Positions 15,986 to 26,388 are shown, counted from the stretch's first letter. The stretch: 56,833 nucleotides of DNA from an uncultured Blautia sp. (GCA_900551715.1 URXG01000008.1:1-56833); one strand, 5' to 3'. Program-made: numbers and translations. Notes: generated from the letters alone by a model not told the origin.

Positions 15986-16111
15986 AAAGATACAGGCTGT
16001 CGTCTGTTTCTCCGGATTATGAGGAACAAACCTGAATGACAGCTGTTGCAGCTCACCTTTCAGATCTCGTTGCATACATTATATAAGACTAAAAAAGGCA
16101 GGAGCCTGTCC

Positions 16112-16477
16112 ATGTTTTATGATGAATATTTTCCTTTTCATACAGTGTATGGCAACCCGGCGGTTTTTACCAGAGAGAGATTACAGGAGAGAGAGTTTGC
16201 TCTTATGAAATCTTTTTATCCGGAAACAGCACGTAAGATTCAGAATATTGTAGAAACAGAATGCGAGATTCTGGATTACGAAGGCAGCAGACTTTATGAT
16301 GAGTACCCGGATAAATATATGATGCGTCGTCTTTCAGATCAGATCAGAGAACAGGTTTCCGGTGAACTGAGTGTTCAGGGAATTCCTCATGGCAATCTGG
16401 ATGAACTGGTGCAGGTACTTCTTTATCAGGAGATATCCAGAAGACGGTGCAGAAGATGTCGTAACAGATTTTTTTAG
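16112..16477 (+). CDS. Conserved small protein, unknown function
   Basis: 121-residue protein, not recognised beyond a general resemblance to uncharacterised Lachnospiraceae proteins. It begins 'MFYDEYFPFHTVYGNP', has a mid-region rich in Glu/Arg, and ends in a strikingly basic 'RRRCRRCRNRFF' tail. There is no signal peptide or membrane helix. The start at 16112 is supported by GGCAGGAG; the frame is open back to 16046. It sits between mtnN and a methyltransferase gene 22 bases downstream, probably in one operon. The basic tail could bind nucleic acid, but this is a guess. Confidence 0.65.
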   Translation: MFYDEYFPFHTVYGNPAVFTRERLQEREFALMKSFYPETARKIQNIVETECEILDYEGSRLYDEYPDKYMMRRLSDQIREQVSGELSVQGIPHGNLDELVQVLLYQEISRRRCRRCRNRFF

Positions 16478-16499
16478 GTTATCAGAAAGAATTTAAAGA

Positions 16500-17672
16500 A
16501 TGAAAACATTACAGAATTTTTTGAAAGAACAGTTTGATGATGGTGTGATGCTTGCTGTGCTCAGCGGTCAGCGAAAAAAAGAACCCGACGTACCTTCCAG
16601 AGTCCGTATCCGTCCTGTGGAGATCAGAGGGGAACGTGTTTTTCAGGCTACAGCTACAGTAGGCACAAAAGCCATCCACAAGAATTATACATTAGAAGAG
16701 GTGCTTTCCTATGTAGAAGCGAGTCTTACAGATGGATTCAGCCAGCTTCAGATTCAGGGACAGATGAAGGACGGAACTGTTCTGGTAAGCAAGAAGGGAA
16801 AACAGACCATCAAGACCAGACCTCATGAAGCACTGGAACCGGTAAAGATCCAGTCCCATAACCGGGTAAAACAGTACATCCTGAAAGAGGGTATTCCGGT
16901 GCCCTTTCTGGTGGATCTGGGGGTCATGAATAATGAAGGTAAAGTCCATACCCATTCCTATGACAAATTCAAACAGATCAACCGGTTTCTGGAATTTATA
17001 GAAGATATCCTTCCCAGCCTTCAGAAAGACAGAGAGGTTACGATTCTGGATTTTGGCTGTGGGAAGTCTTATCTGACCTTCGCCATGTATTACTATCTGA
17101 AAGAACTGAAAGGTTATGATGTAAATATCATCGGACTTGATTTGAAAGAAGATGTCATAAAGAAATGCAGCGTTCTCGCCCTAAAATATGGTTATGAAAA
17201 ACTGCATTTCCTACAGGGTGATATTGCAGATTATGAAGGAGTAAACAAGGTAGACATGGTGGTAACACTTCATGCCTGTGACAAAGCTACCGATTATGCA
17301 CTTGCCAAGGCCATAGAGTGGGACGCAGAAGTGATCCTTTCTGTACCATGCTGCCAGCACGAACTGAATTACAGGATCCAGAATGATCTGCTGGAGCCTG
17401 TACTCAAATACGGAATCCTGAAAGAAAGGATGTCTGCCCTGATCACAGATGGCATCCGGGCAGAACTTCTGGAGTCAGAAGGATATCATACGCAGATCCT
17501 GGAATTTATTGATATGGAACATACACCGAAGAACCTTCTGATCCGGGCTGTCAAAACCGGAGATAAAGCCTCTGTGGCAAAACTCTCTCAGATGACAGAT
17601 GCCTTTAACGGACATCTGACTCTGGAAAAACTGCTTTATCCCGAAGGGCTTTCACAGAAGAAGGGAGTCTGA
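16500..17672 (+). CDS. Class I SAM-dependent methyltransferase (PF13679-like)
   Basis: 390-residue protein. The N-terminal part (about 1-120) is unfamiliar; the C-terminal part is a Rossmann methyltransferase with motif I 'ILDFGCGKSYLTFAMYY' (about residues 182-198), 'IIGLDLKEDVIKKC' as motif II, and 'VTLHACDKATDYAL' and 'LSVPCCQHELNY' as in PF13679 methyltransferases. Related proteins are proposed RNA or small-molecule methyltransferases; the substrate is unknown. It is followed after 3 bases by the 17676 gene, and preceded by mtnN, which would clear the SAH it produces. Confidence 0.82.
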   Translation: MKTLQNFLKEQFDDGVMLAVLSGQRKKEPDVPSRVRIRPVEIRGERVFQATATVGTKAIHKNYTLEEVLSYVEASLTDGFSQLQIQGQMKDGTVLVSKKGKQTIKTRPHEALEPVKIQSHNRVKQYILKEGIPVPFLVDLGVMNNEGKVHTHSYDKFKQINRFLEFIEDILPSLQKDREVTILDFGCGKSYLTFAMYYYLKELKGYDVNIIGLDLKEDVIKKCSVLALKYGYEKLHFLQGDIADYEGVNKVDMVVTLHACDKATDYALAKAIEWDAEVILSVPCCQHELNYRIQNDLLEPVLKYGILKERMSALITDGIRAELLESEGYHTQILEFIDMEHTPKNLLIRAVKTGDKASVAKLSQMTDAFNGHLTLEKLLYPEGLSQKKGV

Positions 17673-17675
17673 TCT

Positions 17676-20123
17676 ATGCTGAAATTTCTCAGAAAATTCC
17701 TGATTCTTCTGGTGGTATTTGTACTGGGAGTTGCAGGAACTGCTTTTTTGATGAATAATGAAACTACAGATGACCGTTCCGACATGAATAATCCTACACT
17801 TCCTGAAGTGATGGTGGATTTTGGCGGAAACTTAAGCAACCGAATGTATGGCTATAAGCAGAAAATGCAGGCAGATTATGTGAGAGATTGCGTTACACCT
17901 CTGGATACCACAAAAGCACTGTCTCTTGTGGTAAATCCCTACGACGCAAAAGTAAAAAGTCTTTCCTATGAAATACGTACTTCTGATGGCAGTAAAGTCC
18001 TGGAAAACAGAAAGATCAAAAGTCTGAAAAGTTCTGAAAATTCTCTTCGGACAGACATTGAGATCACATCACCTCTTCTGATGAATCAGGAGTATTCACT
18101 GCAGATTCTTCTGGATACGGATGAAGGAGATATTTACTATTACACCAGGCTGGTGTCCAGATCTTCCACCAATACTTCCCAGTACGTGGAATTTGTAAGT
18201 AATTTTGCACAGATGTGTATGGACAAAAACTCAGCTGACAATCTGGCAGCTTATCTGGAGCCGTCAGAGTCCTCTGTCCGGAATTATGCAGATATCAGTA
18301 TTCAGTCGTCTCTGGCAGATATTAGTTGGGGAAATCTGAGCCCTCAGATATCCAAAAAAGGTATTCCGGTGATCAAGGATATCAATGAGACTACAGCCAG
18401 TGTTTCCATGGAATACGAGCTTACAGCCATAGATGAAGAAGGAAAAACAGAATATTATAATGTAACAGAGTTTTACAGAATGCGTTATACAGAGTCCAGG
18501 ATCCGGCTTCTGGATTTTGAGCGCAGTGCAGAACAGATTTTTAATCCGTCCTTATCTGTGATCAGTGATAACGGACTGCTTCTTGGCGTCAGAGACAAAA
18601 ACGTATCTACTCTTACAGACAAAGAAGGAACGGTAGTTGCCTTTGTACAGGCAGGTGAACTGTGGACCTATGCCCCGGATACAGGAAAATTTGTAAAAGT
18701 TTTTGGATTCCGTAAAGATTCTGACAGTGATTTCAGAGATTCCAGAGTGGAACATGACATTAAACTTCTGAATGTATCTGATACCGGAGATGTGGATTTT
18801 ATGGTTTACGGATATATGAACCGGGGACCACACGAAGGTTATTGTGGTGTGGGAATCTATCACTACAACTGTGACCAGAATGTCATTGAAGAAAAAGTAT
18901 TCCTGCCGAATCAGAAATCCTATGATTTTCTGAAATCAGATATGGGAATCCTGTCCTATGTAAGCAAAGATAATCAGCTTTTCCTTCTATTGTCCCAGAA
19001 ACTTTATCAGATTGACATTCAGAACAGTAAGTACCAGACTCTGGTTGAGAATATTAATGAAGATCAGTTTGCTGTATCAGAAACTAACGGACATGCTGCA
19101 TGGAGAGTTACCAAAGGGGATCAGAAAGGGCAGATCGTAATGATTGATTTTGAGACCCGGGAAACAAGAAACATCACACCGGAACAGTCCCAGAAGCTGG
19201 AAGTGATCGGCTTTATGAATGAGGATCTGATTTATGGAACTGTTCAGGATGGAGATGTATTGACAGATGAGAACGGACACAGCAAAACAGGAATTTCCAC
19301 TCTTCGCATAGAAGACTTTGACGGGAATGTAAAAAAGGAGTATCATCAAGATGGACTTTATATTACAGATGTAACTCTGGGAGATACCCTGTTGGAATTC
19401 AAACTCTGTAAAAAGAAGGGAAATTCCTACAAGGCGAAGAAAAAAGACAACATCATGAATAACGGTTCTTCCTCAGCAGGACTGATCTCTGTGGAACAGA
19501 CAAGTTCTGACCGGAGAGGCATGATGGTACGTCTTAAATTCAAAGATTCTCCGGGAACTGATGAGCCGTTGATCTTCCAGGCGAAGCTGCGGAGTACGGA
19601 TGAAAGAATCGTACAGCTGAATGTGGAATCGACAGATCAGGAAGTTTACTATGTCTATGCAAGGGGACATCTGGACAGCACATGGACAGATCCTGCAAAA
19701 GCAGTAAAACGGGCTGACAAACAGACAGGTGTTGTGCTGAACCGGGAACAGCAGTATGTATGGGAGCGTGGAAATGTAAAGACACAATACACCATGAATA
19801 CAGAAGATGTTCCGGAAATCATAAGAAGTGGTTCTTGGGATAAAGACAAGCTCCAGGAAGGCCTGGGAAGTGCAGGCACCATCATTGATCTTACAGGATG
19901 CAGTCTGGAAAATATCTTATATGAAGTCAGTGCCCAGAGGGCAGTTATCGCCAAGACAGATGCAGATTCCAGTGTTGTGATCGTAGGTTTTGACGAATAT
20001 AACACTTACATTATGGATCCGTCTACCGGTGAAGTGAAGCCTTATGGAATGAATGACAGTACCACCTTGTTCCAGAAAGCCGGTAATGTATTTATCACTT
20101 ATCTGGATAACAATCAAAAATAA
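17676..20123 (+). CDS. Large membrane-anchored protein, unknown function
   Basis: 815-residue protein with one N-terminal membrane anchor ('FLILLVVFVLGVAGTAFLM', about residues 9-27) and a long extracytoplasmic region. Residues about 70-165 look like an Ig-like beta domain. The central and C-terminal regions have many short beta-strand repeats with Asp/Gly turns, such as 'VAFVQAGELWTYAPDTGKF', suggesting a beta-propeller. No catalytic motif is recognised. It lies 3 bases after the methyltransferase stop and 23 bases before galT, so it is likely in their operon. An envelope sensor or scaffold role is possible; the sequence does not decide. Confidence 0.7.
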   Translation: MLKFLRKFLILLVVFVLGVAGTAFLMNNETTDDRSDMNNPTLPEVMVDFGGNLSNRMYGYKQKMQADYVRDCVTPLDTTKALSLVVNPYDAKVKSLSYEIRTSDGSKVLENRKIKSLKSSENSLRTDIEITSPLLMNQEYSLQILLDTDEGDIYYYTRLVSRSSTNTSQYVEFVSNFAQMCMDKNSADNLAAYLEPSESSVRNYADISIQSSLADISWGNLSPQISKKGIPVIKDINETTASVSMEYELTAIDEEGKTEYYNVTEFYRMRYTESRIRLLDFERSAEQIFNPSLSVISDNGLLLGVRDKNVSTLTDKEGTVVAFVQAGELWTYAPDTGKFVKVFGFRKDSDSDFRDSRVEHDIKLLNVSDTGDVDFMVYGYMNRGPHEGYCGVGIYHYNCDQNVIEEKVFLPNQKSYDFLKSDMGILSYVSKDNQLFLLLSQKLYQIDIQNSKYQTLVENINEDQFAVSETNGHAAWRVTKGDQKGQIVMIDFETRETRNITPEQSQKLEVIGFMNEDLIYGTVQDGDVLTDENGHSKTGISTLRIEDFDGNVKKEYHQDGLYITDVTLGDTLLEFKLCKKKGNSYKAKKKDNIMNNGSSSAGLISVEQTSSDRRGMMVRLKFKDSPGTDEPLIFQAKLRSTDERIVQLNVESTDQEVYYVYARGHLDSTWTDPAKAVKRADKQTGVVLNREQQYVWERGNVKTQYTMNTEDVPEIIRSGSWDKDKLQEGLGSAGTIIDLTGCSLENILYEVSAQRAVIAKTDADSSVVIVGFDEYNTYIMDPSTGEVKPYGMNDSTTLFQKAGNVFITYLDNNQK

Positions 20124-20146
20124 CAAGACTACAGGGGGACAAAAAT

Positions 20147-21637
20147 ATGTTAAGCAAAAGTATCGCAAAGCTCGTACAGTATGGTATAGAGTCAGGTATT
20201 ACGCCGGAGTGTGAAAGAAATTATACCATCAACCTTCTTATGGATGTGTTCCATGAAGATGAGTATACAGAACCGGATGAAACAGGCAGTAATATTGACC
20301 TGGAAGAAACTCTTGAAGAACTTCTGGATGAGGCTGTAAAGCGTGGTCTTATTGAGGACAGCGTTGTGTACCGGGATCTTTTCGACACAAGGCTCATGAA
20401 CTGCCTGATGCCAAGACCTGCACAGGTGCAGAAAGAGTTCTGGGATCGCTATCACAAGTCCCCTGAAGAAGCAACAGATTATTTTTATAAATTAAGTCAG
20501 GACAGCAATTATATCCGCCGTTATCGTGTAAAGAAAGACCAGAAATGGAAAGTAGAAAGTCCATATGGAGAGATTGATATTACCATCAATCTTTCCAAAC
20601 CGGAAAAAGATCCAAAAGCCATTGCAGCAGCCAGAAATGCAAAAGCAAGCAGCTATCCGAAATGTCTGCTCTGCCCGGAAAATGAAGGCTATGCAGGAAG
20701 AGTAAATCACCCTGCAAGACAGAATCACAGAATCATCCCGATCACCATCAATGACAATCCATGGGGATTCCAGTATTCTCCATATGTATACTATAATGAA
20801 CACTGTATTGTGTTTAACAGCCGGCATACACCAATGAAGATCGAGAGAAATACTTTTATCAAATTATTTGATTTTGTAAAATTGTTTCCACATTATTTCC
20901 TTGGTTCCAATGCGGACCTGCCAATTGTTGGAGGATCTATTTTAAGTCATGATCATTTTCAGGGAGGACATTATACTTTTGCCATGGCAAAGGCTCCTAT
21001 TGAAAAACATGTGACCATTCCGGGTTATGAAGATGTGGAGACTGGTATTGTAAAATGGCCTCTTTCCGTTCTTCGTATCCGCCACAAAGATTCCAACCGT
21101 CTGGTGGATCTGGCTACCCATATACTGGCAATATGGAGAGAATATACAGATGAAGCAGCTTTTGTTTTTGCAGAGACAGATGGAGAATCTCACAATACCA
21201 TTACCCCTATCGCACGTAAAGCAGGCGATATGTATGAGCTGGATCTGACACTGAGAAACAACATCACTACAGAGGAACATCCTCTTGGAGTTTATCATCC
21301 TCATGCAAAGTATCATCATATCAAGAAAGAGAATATCGGTCTGATCGAAGTTATGGGGCTGGCTGTTCTTCCTGCCAGACTGAAAGAAGAAATGGAACTT
21401 CTGGAAGAATATATTCTGGAAGGCAAGGATATTGCGTCCAATGAAAAGATTGAGAAACATGCTGCATGGGTAAAGGAATTCCTGCCGAAGTATACAGATA
21501 TCAACAAAGAGAATATCCATGGAATTCTTCAGAAAGAAATTGGAATTGTATTTACTCATGTACTGGAAGATGCGGGCGTTTACAAATGCACCACCGAGGG
21601 CAGAGAAGCCTTTATGAGATTTATTGAAACACTGTAA
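20147..21637 (+). CDS. galT: Galactose-1-phosphate uridylyltransferase, class II (GalT)
   Basis: 496-residue UDP-glucose-hexose-1-phosphate uridylyltransferase of the Firmicute type 2 family, acting in the Leloir pathway. Motifs: 'NLLMDVFHEDEY' near the start, 'YPKCLLCPENEGYAGR', 'ILSHDHFQGGHYTFAM' containing the active-site His region, and 'LGVYHPHAKYHHIKKENIGLIE'. Length fits type 2 GalT (about 490-510) rather than the roughly 350-residue class I enzyme. AGGGGGAC precedes the ATG. No galK or galE adjoins it in this window. It is followed by a terminator. Confidence 0.95.
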   Translation: MLSKSIAKLVQYGIESGITPECERNYTINLLMDVFHEDEYTEPDETGSNIDLEETLEELLDEAVKRGLIEDSVVYRDLFDTRLMNCLMPRPAQVQKEFWDRYHKSPEEATDYFYKLSQDSNYIRRYRVKKDQKWKVESPYGEIDITINLSKPEKDPKAIAAARNAKASSYPKCLLCPENEGYAGRVNHPARQNHRIIPITINDNPWGFQYSPYVYYNEHCIVFNSRHTPMKIERNTFIKLFDFVKLFPHYFLGSNADLPIVGGSILSHDHFQGGHYTFAMAKAPIEKHVTIPGYEDVETGIVKWPLSVLRIRHKDSNRLVDLATHILAIWREYTDEAAFVFAETDGESHNTITPIARKAGDMYELDLTLRNNITTEEHPLGVYHPHAKYHHIKKENIGLIEVMGLAVLPARLKEEMELLEEYILEGKDIASNEKIEKHAAWVKEFLPKYTDINKENIHGILQKEIGIVFTHVLEDAGVYKCTTEGREAFMRFIETL

Positions 21638-21657
21638 TTATACATAGATATAATATG

Positions 21658-21687
21658 GACCCGGGCCTGATACGTCCGGGTCTTTTT
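21658..21687 (+). terminator. Intrinsic terminator after galT
   Basis: GACCCGG (21658-21664) pairs with CCGGGTC (21676-21682), followed by TTTTT. It starts 20 bases after the galT stop and ends the mtnN-to-galT block. Confidence 0.88.
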
Positions 21688-21827
21688 GCATCTGAAATCT
21701 GTTATGAAAAGAGCTGTTACAGGTGCAGAGTAACCCTATGTTAAAATGACATTGTTTAAATGATAAAAAATGCTGACAGAAAATACCGGTAATCCAAAAT
21801 AACAAATAACCAAAAAGGAGTAAGCCT

Positions 21828-23783
21828 ATGAAAAATATCCTGAAAACAGCCTTTGTGCTGGGTTTATCTGTATCCATGATTTCTCCGGCAGCAGTAATGG
21901 CAGGGTCCAAAAAAATAAAAACAACAGAAAAGAAATCAGAATCTGATACAAAATCCGTAACAGGTATCACACATGCAGACAGTTATGAAGAATTGTATGA
22001 ATTATTAAAGAAACAGAATGAGAGCACTACGGCAGGAGCGAATGCCAGAGGTATTGCCATGTACGCAGAAGAGGATACCATGGATGCAGTAGCTGAAACA
22101 GCAGTTGAAAGTACAGATACAGGCAGTTCATCGCCCGGCTATTCAGGTGAAACAATCGATCCAGGATTCACCTATGACAAAGAAAGCGATCATTCTGATA
22201 CCAATACACAGGAAGAGAATGTGGATGAGGCAGACATTGTCAAAACAGATGGTAAATATATTTATGCCATGGACAGCAGAGGAGATATCCGTATTGTAGA
22301 TGCAGAGTCCATGGAGGTTACCGGTGAGGTCACTGGAATAAGCAGTGCAGATTATCAGGAAATGTATGTAAATGGTGATAACCTTCAGCTGATTTTTCAG
22401 CAGGAAGAATATATGACCTACCAGGGAGAATTGGAAACTTCTTCCAGTACGGTACGTTCCAGCTACAGCATTCCCATCACTACAGTGAAAGTAGAGACTT
22501 ATGACATCACAGACAGAAGCAATCCGGAAAAAATAGGTTCTTATTCTCAGGATGGTGCATATCTTTCTTCCAGGCGATATGATGGCTGCCTTTATCTTTA
22601 TACATCGTTTACTCCGGACACAGGCAGTACACCGTCTCAGTTGGAATACTATGTACCCAGAAGTAATGCAGAATATATAGACTGTGACAATATTTATTAT
22701 CCGGTGGTGGATATTACCGAAGATTGTTCCTGGAACCAGAAAGATTTTCTTGTAGCAGGGGCAGTGCAGGATGAGAATCCGGAGACAGCTTCTGATATTA
22801 TGGCGGTAGTCAGCGGTGGAGAGACTTTTTACGTAAGTGAAAATAATGTTTATTCTGCTGTTACCACATGGAATGATCAGGATGCCCGTACCGAAATTGT
22901 CCGGATTGGATACAAAGACGGCAGATTTACAGATGGAAGCACAGGTTCGGTATCCGGGGAACTGAATAATAATTTTTCCATGAATGAATATGATGGCAAT
23001 CTCCGTCTGGTAACTACTACAGCAGGATGGGATAAGGATTACACAGAATACAACAGAGATAATGGACTTTATATTCTGGATAAAGACATGACCACTATTG
23101 GCAAGATTGAAAACCTGGCAGAAGGAGAAGAAATAAAATCTGCCCGTTTTATGGGAGATACAGGATACTTTGTCACCTATGAAAACACGGATCCTCTTTT
23201 TTCAGCAGATCTTTCCGATCCGGAAAATCCGAAAATCACAGGAAAACTGAAAATTACCGGGTTTTCAGAATATCTGCATTTCTATGGTCAAAACAGACTT
23301 CTTGGAATTGGCTGGGAGACAGATCCTGACAGTGGAAGTACGGAAGGACTGAAATGTTCTATGTTTGATATCAGTGATCCATCTGAGGTGAAAGAAATAG
23401 ACAGAATTATTCTGAAAGATGTAACAGACTGTGATGCACTGTCCAATTACAGAGCAATATTGGCCTCCGTGGATAAGAATCTTTTTGGATTTGCCTATGG
23501 TGTTTACAAGAATACAGATGCAGGAAATTATTGTTCTTATAATGGACAGGATTTTTATTATTACGGACTTTTTTCTTACAGTGAAGATGGCTTTACTCCG
23601 GAAACCTATCTGAATTTTGCAGATACAGGACTTTTTGACGAGGAGATCACCACCAGACAATTTCGGACTTCCAGAGGTGTTTATGTAAGAGATACTTTTT
23701 TCCTCGTGACAGATAAAGGAATTGCTGCTTACGATATGGCAGATGGCTATTCTTTTCTTAAGGCAGTAACCTGGGACAAATAG
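21828..23783 (+). CDS. Secreted beta-propeller domain protein (PF09826-like)
   Basis: 651-residue exported protein. A signal peptide (about residues 1-25, 'GLSVSMISPAAVMAG') is followed by a Lys/Glu/Ser linker and a C-terminal beta-propeller domain that starts with the family signature 'ENVDEADIVKTDGKYIYAM'. Further blades show 'VETYDITDRSNPEKIGSY' and 'FDISDPSEVKEIDRI'. Proteins of this family are extracellular or wall-associated and of unknown function. AAAAAGGAG precedes the ATG. It appears monocistronic, between the galT terminator and the asnS promoter. Confidence 0.88.
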   Translation: MKNILKTAFVLGLSVSMISPAAVMAGSKKIKTTEKKSESDTKSVTGITHADSYEELYELLKKQNESTTAGANARGIAMYAEEDTMDAVAETAVESTDTGSSSPGYSGETIDPGFTYDKESDHSDTNTQEENVDEADIVKTDGKYIYAMDSRGDIRIVDAESMEVTGEVTGISSADYQEMYVNGDNLQLIFQQEEYMTYQGELETSSSTVRSSYSIPITTVKVETYDITDRSNPEKIGSYSQDGAYLSSRRYDGCLYLYTSFTPDTGSTPSQLEYYVPRSNAEYIDCDNIYYPVVDITEDCSWNQKDFLVAGAVQDENPETASDIMAVVSGGETFYVSENNVYSAVTTWNDQDARTEIVRIGYKDGRFTDGSTGSVSGELNNNFSMNEYDGNLRLVTTTAGWDKDYTEYNRDNGLYILDKDMTTIGKIENLAEGEEIKSARFMGDTGYFVTYENTDPLFSADLSDPENPKITGKLKITGFSEYLHFYGQNRLLGIGWETDPDSGSTEGLKCSMFDISDPSEVKEIDRIILKDVTDCDALSNYRAILASVDKNLFGFAYGVYKNTDAGNYCSYNGQDFYYYGLFSYSEDGFTPETYLNFADTGLFDEEITTRQFRTSRGVYVRDTFFLVTDKGIAAYDMADGYSFLKAVTWDK

Positions 23784-23835
23784 GAGAAACTGGCAATAAT
23801 AAAAGGTATTTCCCCATTTCTCGCTTATTTACTCC

Positions 23836-23864
23836 TTGCAGGAATCTGCTGAATAGTCTATACT
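23836..23864 (+). promoter_or_regulatory. SigA promoter of asnS
   Basis: TTGCAG (23836-23841), a 17-base spacer and TATACT (23859-23864), about 33 bases before the asnS ATG. The short leader leaves no room for a T-box, so asnS is probably not T-box regulated here. Confidence 0.6.
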
Positions 23865-23896
23865 AGAAAGCGAAAAATATGGAGAGGAAACGAATT

Positions 23897-25288
23897 ATGA
23901 AACTCACAACAGTAAGAGAAATTTATAAAGAAAGAGAAAAATTTCTGGATCAGGAAGTAACCGTTGGTGGATGGGTACGAAGTGTTCGTGGATCCAAGGC
24001 TTTTGGATTTATCGTACTTCATGATGGAACTTATTTTGAGACTCTGCAGGTAGTTTATCATGATACTATGGATAATTTTGCAGAGATCAGCAAGCTGAAT
24101 GTGGGTGCGGCGATCATCGTAAAAGGAACCCTGGTTGCAACACCGGAAGCGAAACAGCCATTTGAGATCCAGGCTACAGAAGTTCAGGTAGAAGGCGTTT
24201 CCGCACCGGATTATCCGCTGCAGAAGAAACGTCATACTCTGGAATATCTGAGAACTATGACACATTTAAGACCAAGAACCAATACATTCCAGGCCGTATT
24301 TCGTGTACGTTCTTTGTGTGCATATGCAATCCATAAGTTCTTCCAGGAGAGAGGTTTTGTCTATGTGCATACACCACTGATCACAGGAAGTGACTGTGAA
24401 GGTGCAGGAGAGATGTTCCAGGTAACCTCACTGGATATGAAGAATCCTCCATTGAAAGATGATGGCAGCGTGGATTACAGCCAGGACTTCTTCGGGAAAG
24501 AAACCAACCTGACAGTGAGCGGACAGCTTAATGGCGAGACTTACGCACAGGCGTTCCGCAATATCTATACATTTGGACCGACTTTCAGAGCTGAGAACTC
24601 CAATACTACCCGCCATGCAGCAGAGTTCTGGATGATCGAGCCTGAGTGTGCCTTTGCAGATCTGGATGACAACATGGAACTTGCAGAAGCAATGTTGAAA
24701 TATGTGATCCGTTATGTAATGGAGAACGCACCGGAAGAGATGAACTTCTTCAATTCCTTTATTGATAAAGGACTTCTGGATCGTCTGAATCATGTGGTTA
24801 ATTCTGAATTTGGTCATGTGACCTATACAGAAGCTATCGAGCTTCTTGAGAAAAACAATGACAAATTCGACTACAAGGTATTCTGGGGATGTGATCTTCA
24901 GACAGAGCATGAGCGTTATCTGACAGAGCAGATCTACAAGAAACCTGTATTTGTAACAGATTATCCGAAGGAGATCAAAGCCTTCTACATGAAACAGAAT
25001 GAAGATGGCAAGACTGTTGCAGCTATGGACTGTCTGGTTCCTGGAATCGGTGAGATCATCGGAGGAAGCCAGAGAGAGGATGATTATACCAAGCTTAAGA
25101 CTCGTATGGACGAGCTTGGACTGAAACCGGAGGATTATCAGTTCTATATGGATCTGCGCAAATACGGATCTACCCGTCATTCCGGCTTCGGACTTGGATT
25201 TGAACGTTGCGTTATGTACCTGACAGGAATGGGCAATATCAGAGACGTAATCCCATTCCCAAGAACTGTAAATAACTGCGATTTATAA
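23897..25288 (+). CDS. asnS: Asparaginyl-tRNA synthetase
   Basis: 463-residue class IIb aminoacyl-tRNA synthetase that charges tRNA-Asn. An N-terminal OB-fold anticodon-binding domain (about 1-105, 'VTVGGWVRSVRGSKAFGFI') precedes the class II core: 'TFGPTFRAENSNTTRHAAEF' (motif 2), and motif 3 'GFGLGFERCVMYLTGMGN' with 'IRDVIPFPRT'. The presence of AsnS rather than a purely GatCAB route fits Lachnospiraceae. The start at 23897 follows GGAGAGG; the ATG at 23879 lacks a site. The SbcD-like gene begins 14 bases after the stop. Confidence 0.97.
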   Translation: MKLTTVREIYKEREKFLDQEVTVGGWVRSVRGSKAFGFIVLHDGTYFETLQVVYHDTMDNFAEISKLNVGAAIIVKGTLVATPEAKQPFEIQATEVQVEGVSAPDYPLQKKRHTLEYLRTMTHLRPRTNTFQAVFRVRSLCAYAIHKFFQERGFVYVHTPLITGSDCEGAGEMFQVTSLDMKNPPLKDDGSVDYSQDFFGKETNLTVSGQLNGETYAQAFRNIYTFGPTFRAENSNTTRHAAEFWMIEPECAFADLDDNMELAEAMLKYVIRYVMENAPEEMNFFNSFIDKGLLDRLNHVVNSEFGHVTYTEAIELLEKNNDKFDYKVFWGCDLQTEHERYLTEQIYKKPVFVTDYPKEIKAFYMKQNEDGKTVAAMDCLVPGIGEIIGGSQREDDYTKLKTRMDELGLKPEDYQFYMDLRKYGSTRHSGFGLGFERCVMYLTGMGNIRDVIPFPRTVNNCDL

Positions 25289-25302
25289 GGAGTAATCAGT
25301 AC

Positions 25303-26388
25303 ATGATAAGATTTATTCATCTTGCGGATGTACACTTGGGGGCAGTTCCGGACCGGGGCTGCCTGTGGAGTCATGAACGGGAGGAAGAAATCTGGGAAAC
25401 ATTCCGCCGGATCATTGCGGCCATCCGCAAAAATCCGGTGGATTTGTTATTTATAGCCGGAGATCTTTTTCATCATCAGCCGCTTATGAGCCAGCTGGAA
25501 GAAATAAATGAACTTTTGGGATCGATCCCGGATACCAGGATTTTTCTTATGGCAGGAGATCAGGATTATGTAAGAGAAGGTTCTTTTTACAGACAGATCC
25601 AGTGGAAGCCTAATGTATTTTTCTTTGATAAAGAAGCCAGATCCTGTATGGAATTCAGTGAAGAGCAGGTTTATGTTTATGGTTTAAGTTATGAGCATCC
25701 TGAGATCAGGGAACCTTTGTATGATGACTGGAAACCACAGGAGAAACCGGGGTTCCACGTATTGATGGCTCATGGAGGAGATATGGGACATATCCCTGTG
25801 GACTACCAGAAACTGACAGGAGCCGGTTTTGATTATATTGCAATGGGACATCTTCACAATTATCAGGTGATCTTAAGAGACGCTGCTCTGTATGCGGGGG
25901 CACCAGAGCCTCTGGACTGGAGAGACACAGGAGAGCATGGTTATATAGAAGGTGAGTATGAAGATGGTGCGGTCAGAACTCGTTTTGTACCTTTTTCTGC
26001 CAGAATCTGCCAGAACCTGATTCTGACAACAGATGAAAACACCAGACAATATGATCTGGAAGAAATGCTCCGCAATGAGATTATGAAGCGTGGCGGACGC
26101 AATATCTACAGGGTTATCATTCAGGGAAAGAAAGATCCTTCCAGTCTGTTCCTTCCGGAGCGACTGAAACATATGGGAAACATTACAGAGGTGCTGGATG
26201 ATTCAGTTCCCTGCTATGATCTGGATGGACTTCTGCAGAAATATAGAGGTACACTGATCGGAGATTATATTGAATTTTTTCAGAAAGACGGCAGAACAGC
26301 AAAAGAAGGGAAAGCTCTTTACCATGGGCTTCAGGCACTTCTTGGCATAACTGTACTGACAGGTGAAAGAAAAAACTATGATCATTAA
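25303..26388 (+). CDS. SbcD/YhaO-like metallophosphoesterase (DNA repair exonuclease family)
   Basis: 361-residue calcineurin-like phosphoesterase of the SbcD/Mre11/YhaO family. Metal-binding motifs: 'LADVHLGAVP' (Asp9, His11), 'FIAGDLFHH', 'MAHGGDMGH' and 'MGHLHNYQV'. Members usually pair with an SMC-like ATPase to process DNA ends; the next gene encodes that partner and overlaps this one by 11 bases. The C-terminal part (about 240-361) is the capping region. AAGGAG precedes the ATG. The nuclease motifs are complete, unlike the ATPase partner's P-loop. Confidence 0.9.
   Translation: MIRFIHLADVHLGAVPDRGCLWSHEREEEIWETFRRIIAAIRKNPVDLLFIAGDLFHHQPLMSQLEEINELLGSIPDTRIFLMAGDQDYVREGSFYRQIQWKPNVFFFDKEARSCMEFSEEQVYVYGLSYEHPEIREPLYDDWKPQEKPGFHVLMAHGGDMGHIPVDYQKLTGAGFDYIAMGHLHNYQVILRDAALYAGAPEPLDWRDTGEHGYIEGEYEDGAVRTRFVPFSARICQNLILTTDENTRQYDLEEMLRNEIMKRGGRNIYRVIIQGKKDPSSLFLPERLKHMGNITEVLDDSVPCYDLDGLLQKYRGTLIGDYIEFFQKDGRTAKEGKALYHGLQALLGITVLTGERKNYDH

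Noticed and set aside
23784..23896. T-box leader for asnS
   Set aside because: The promoter lies 33 bases from the start codon, leaving no room for a T-box, and no T-box core sequence is present.
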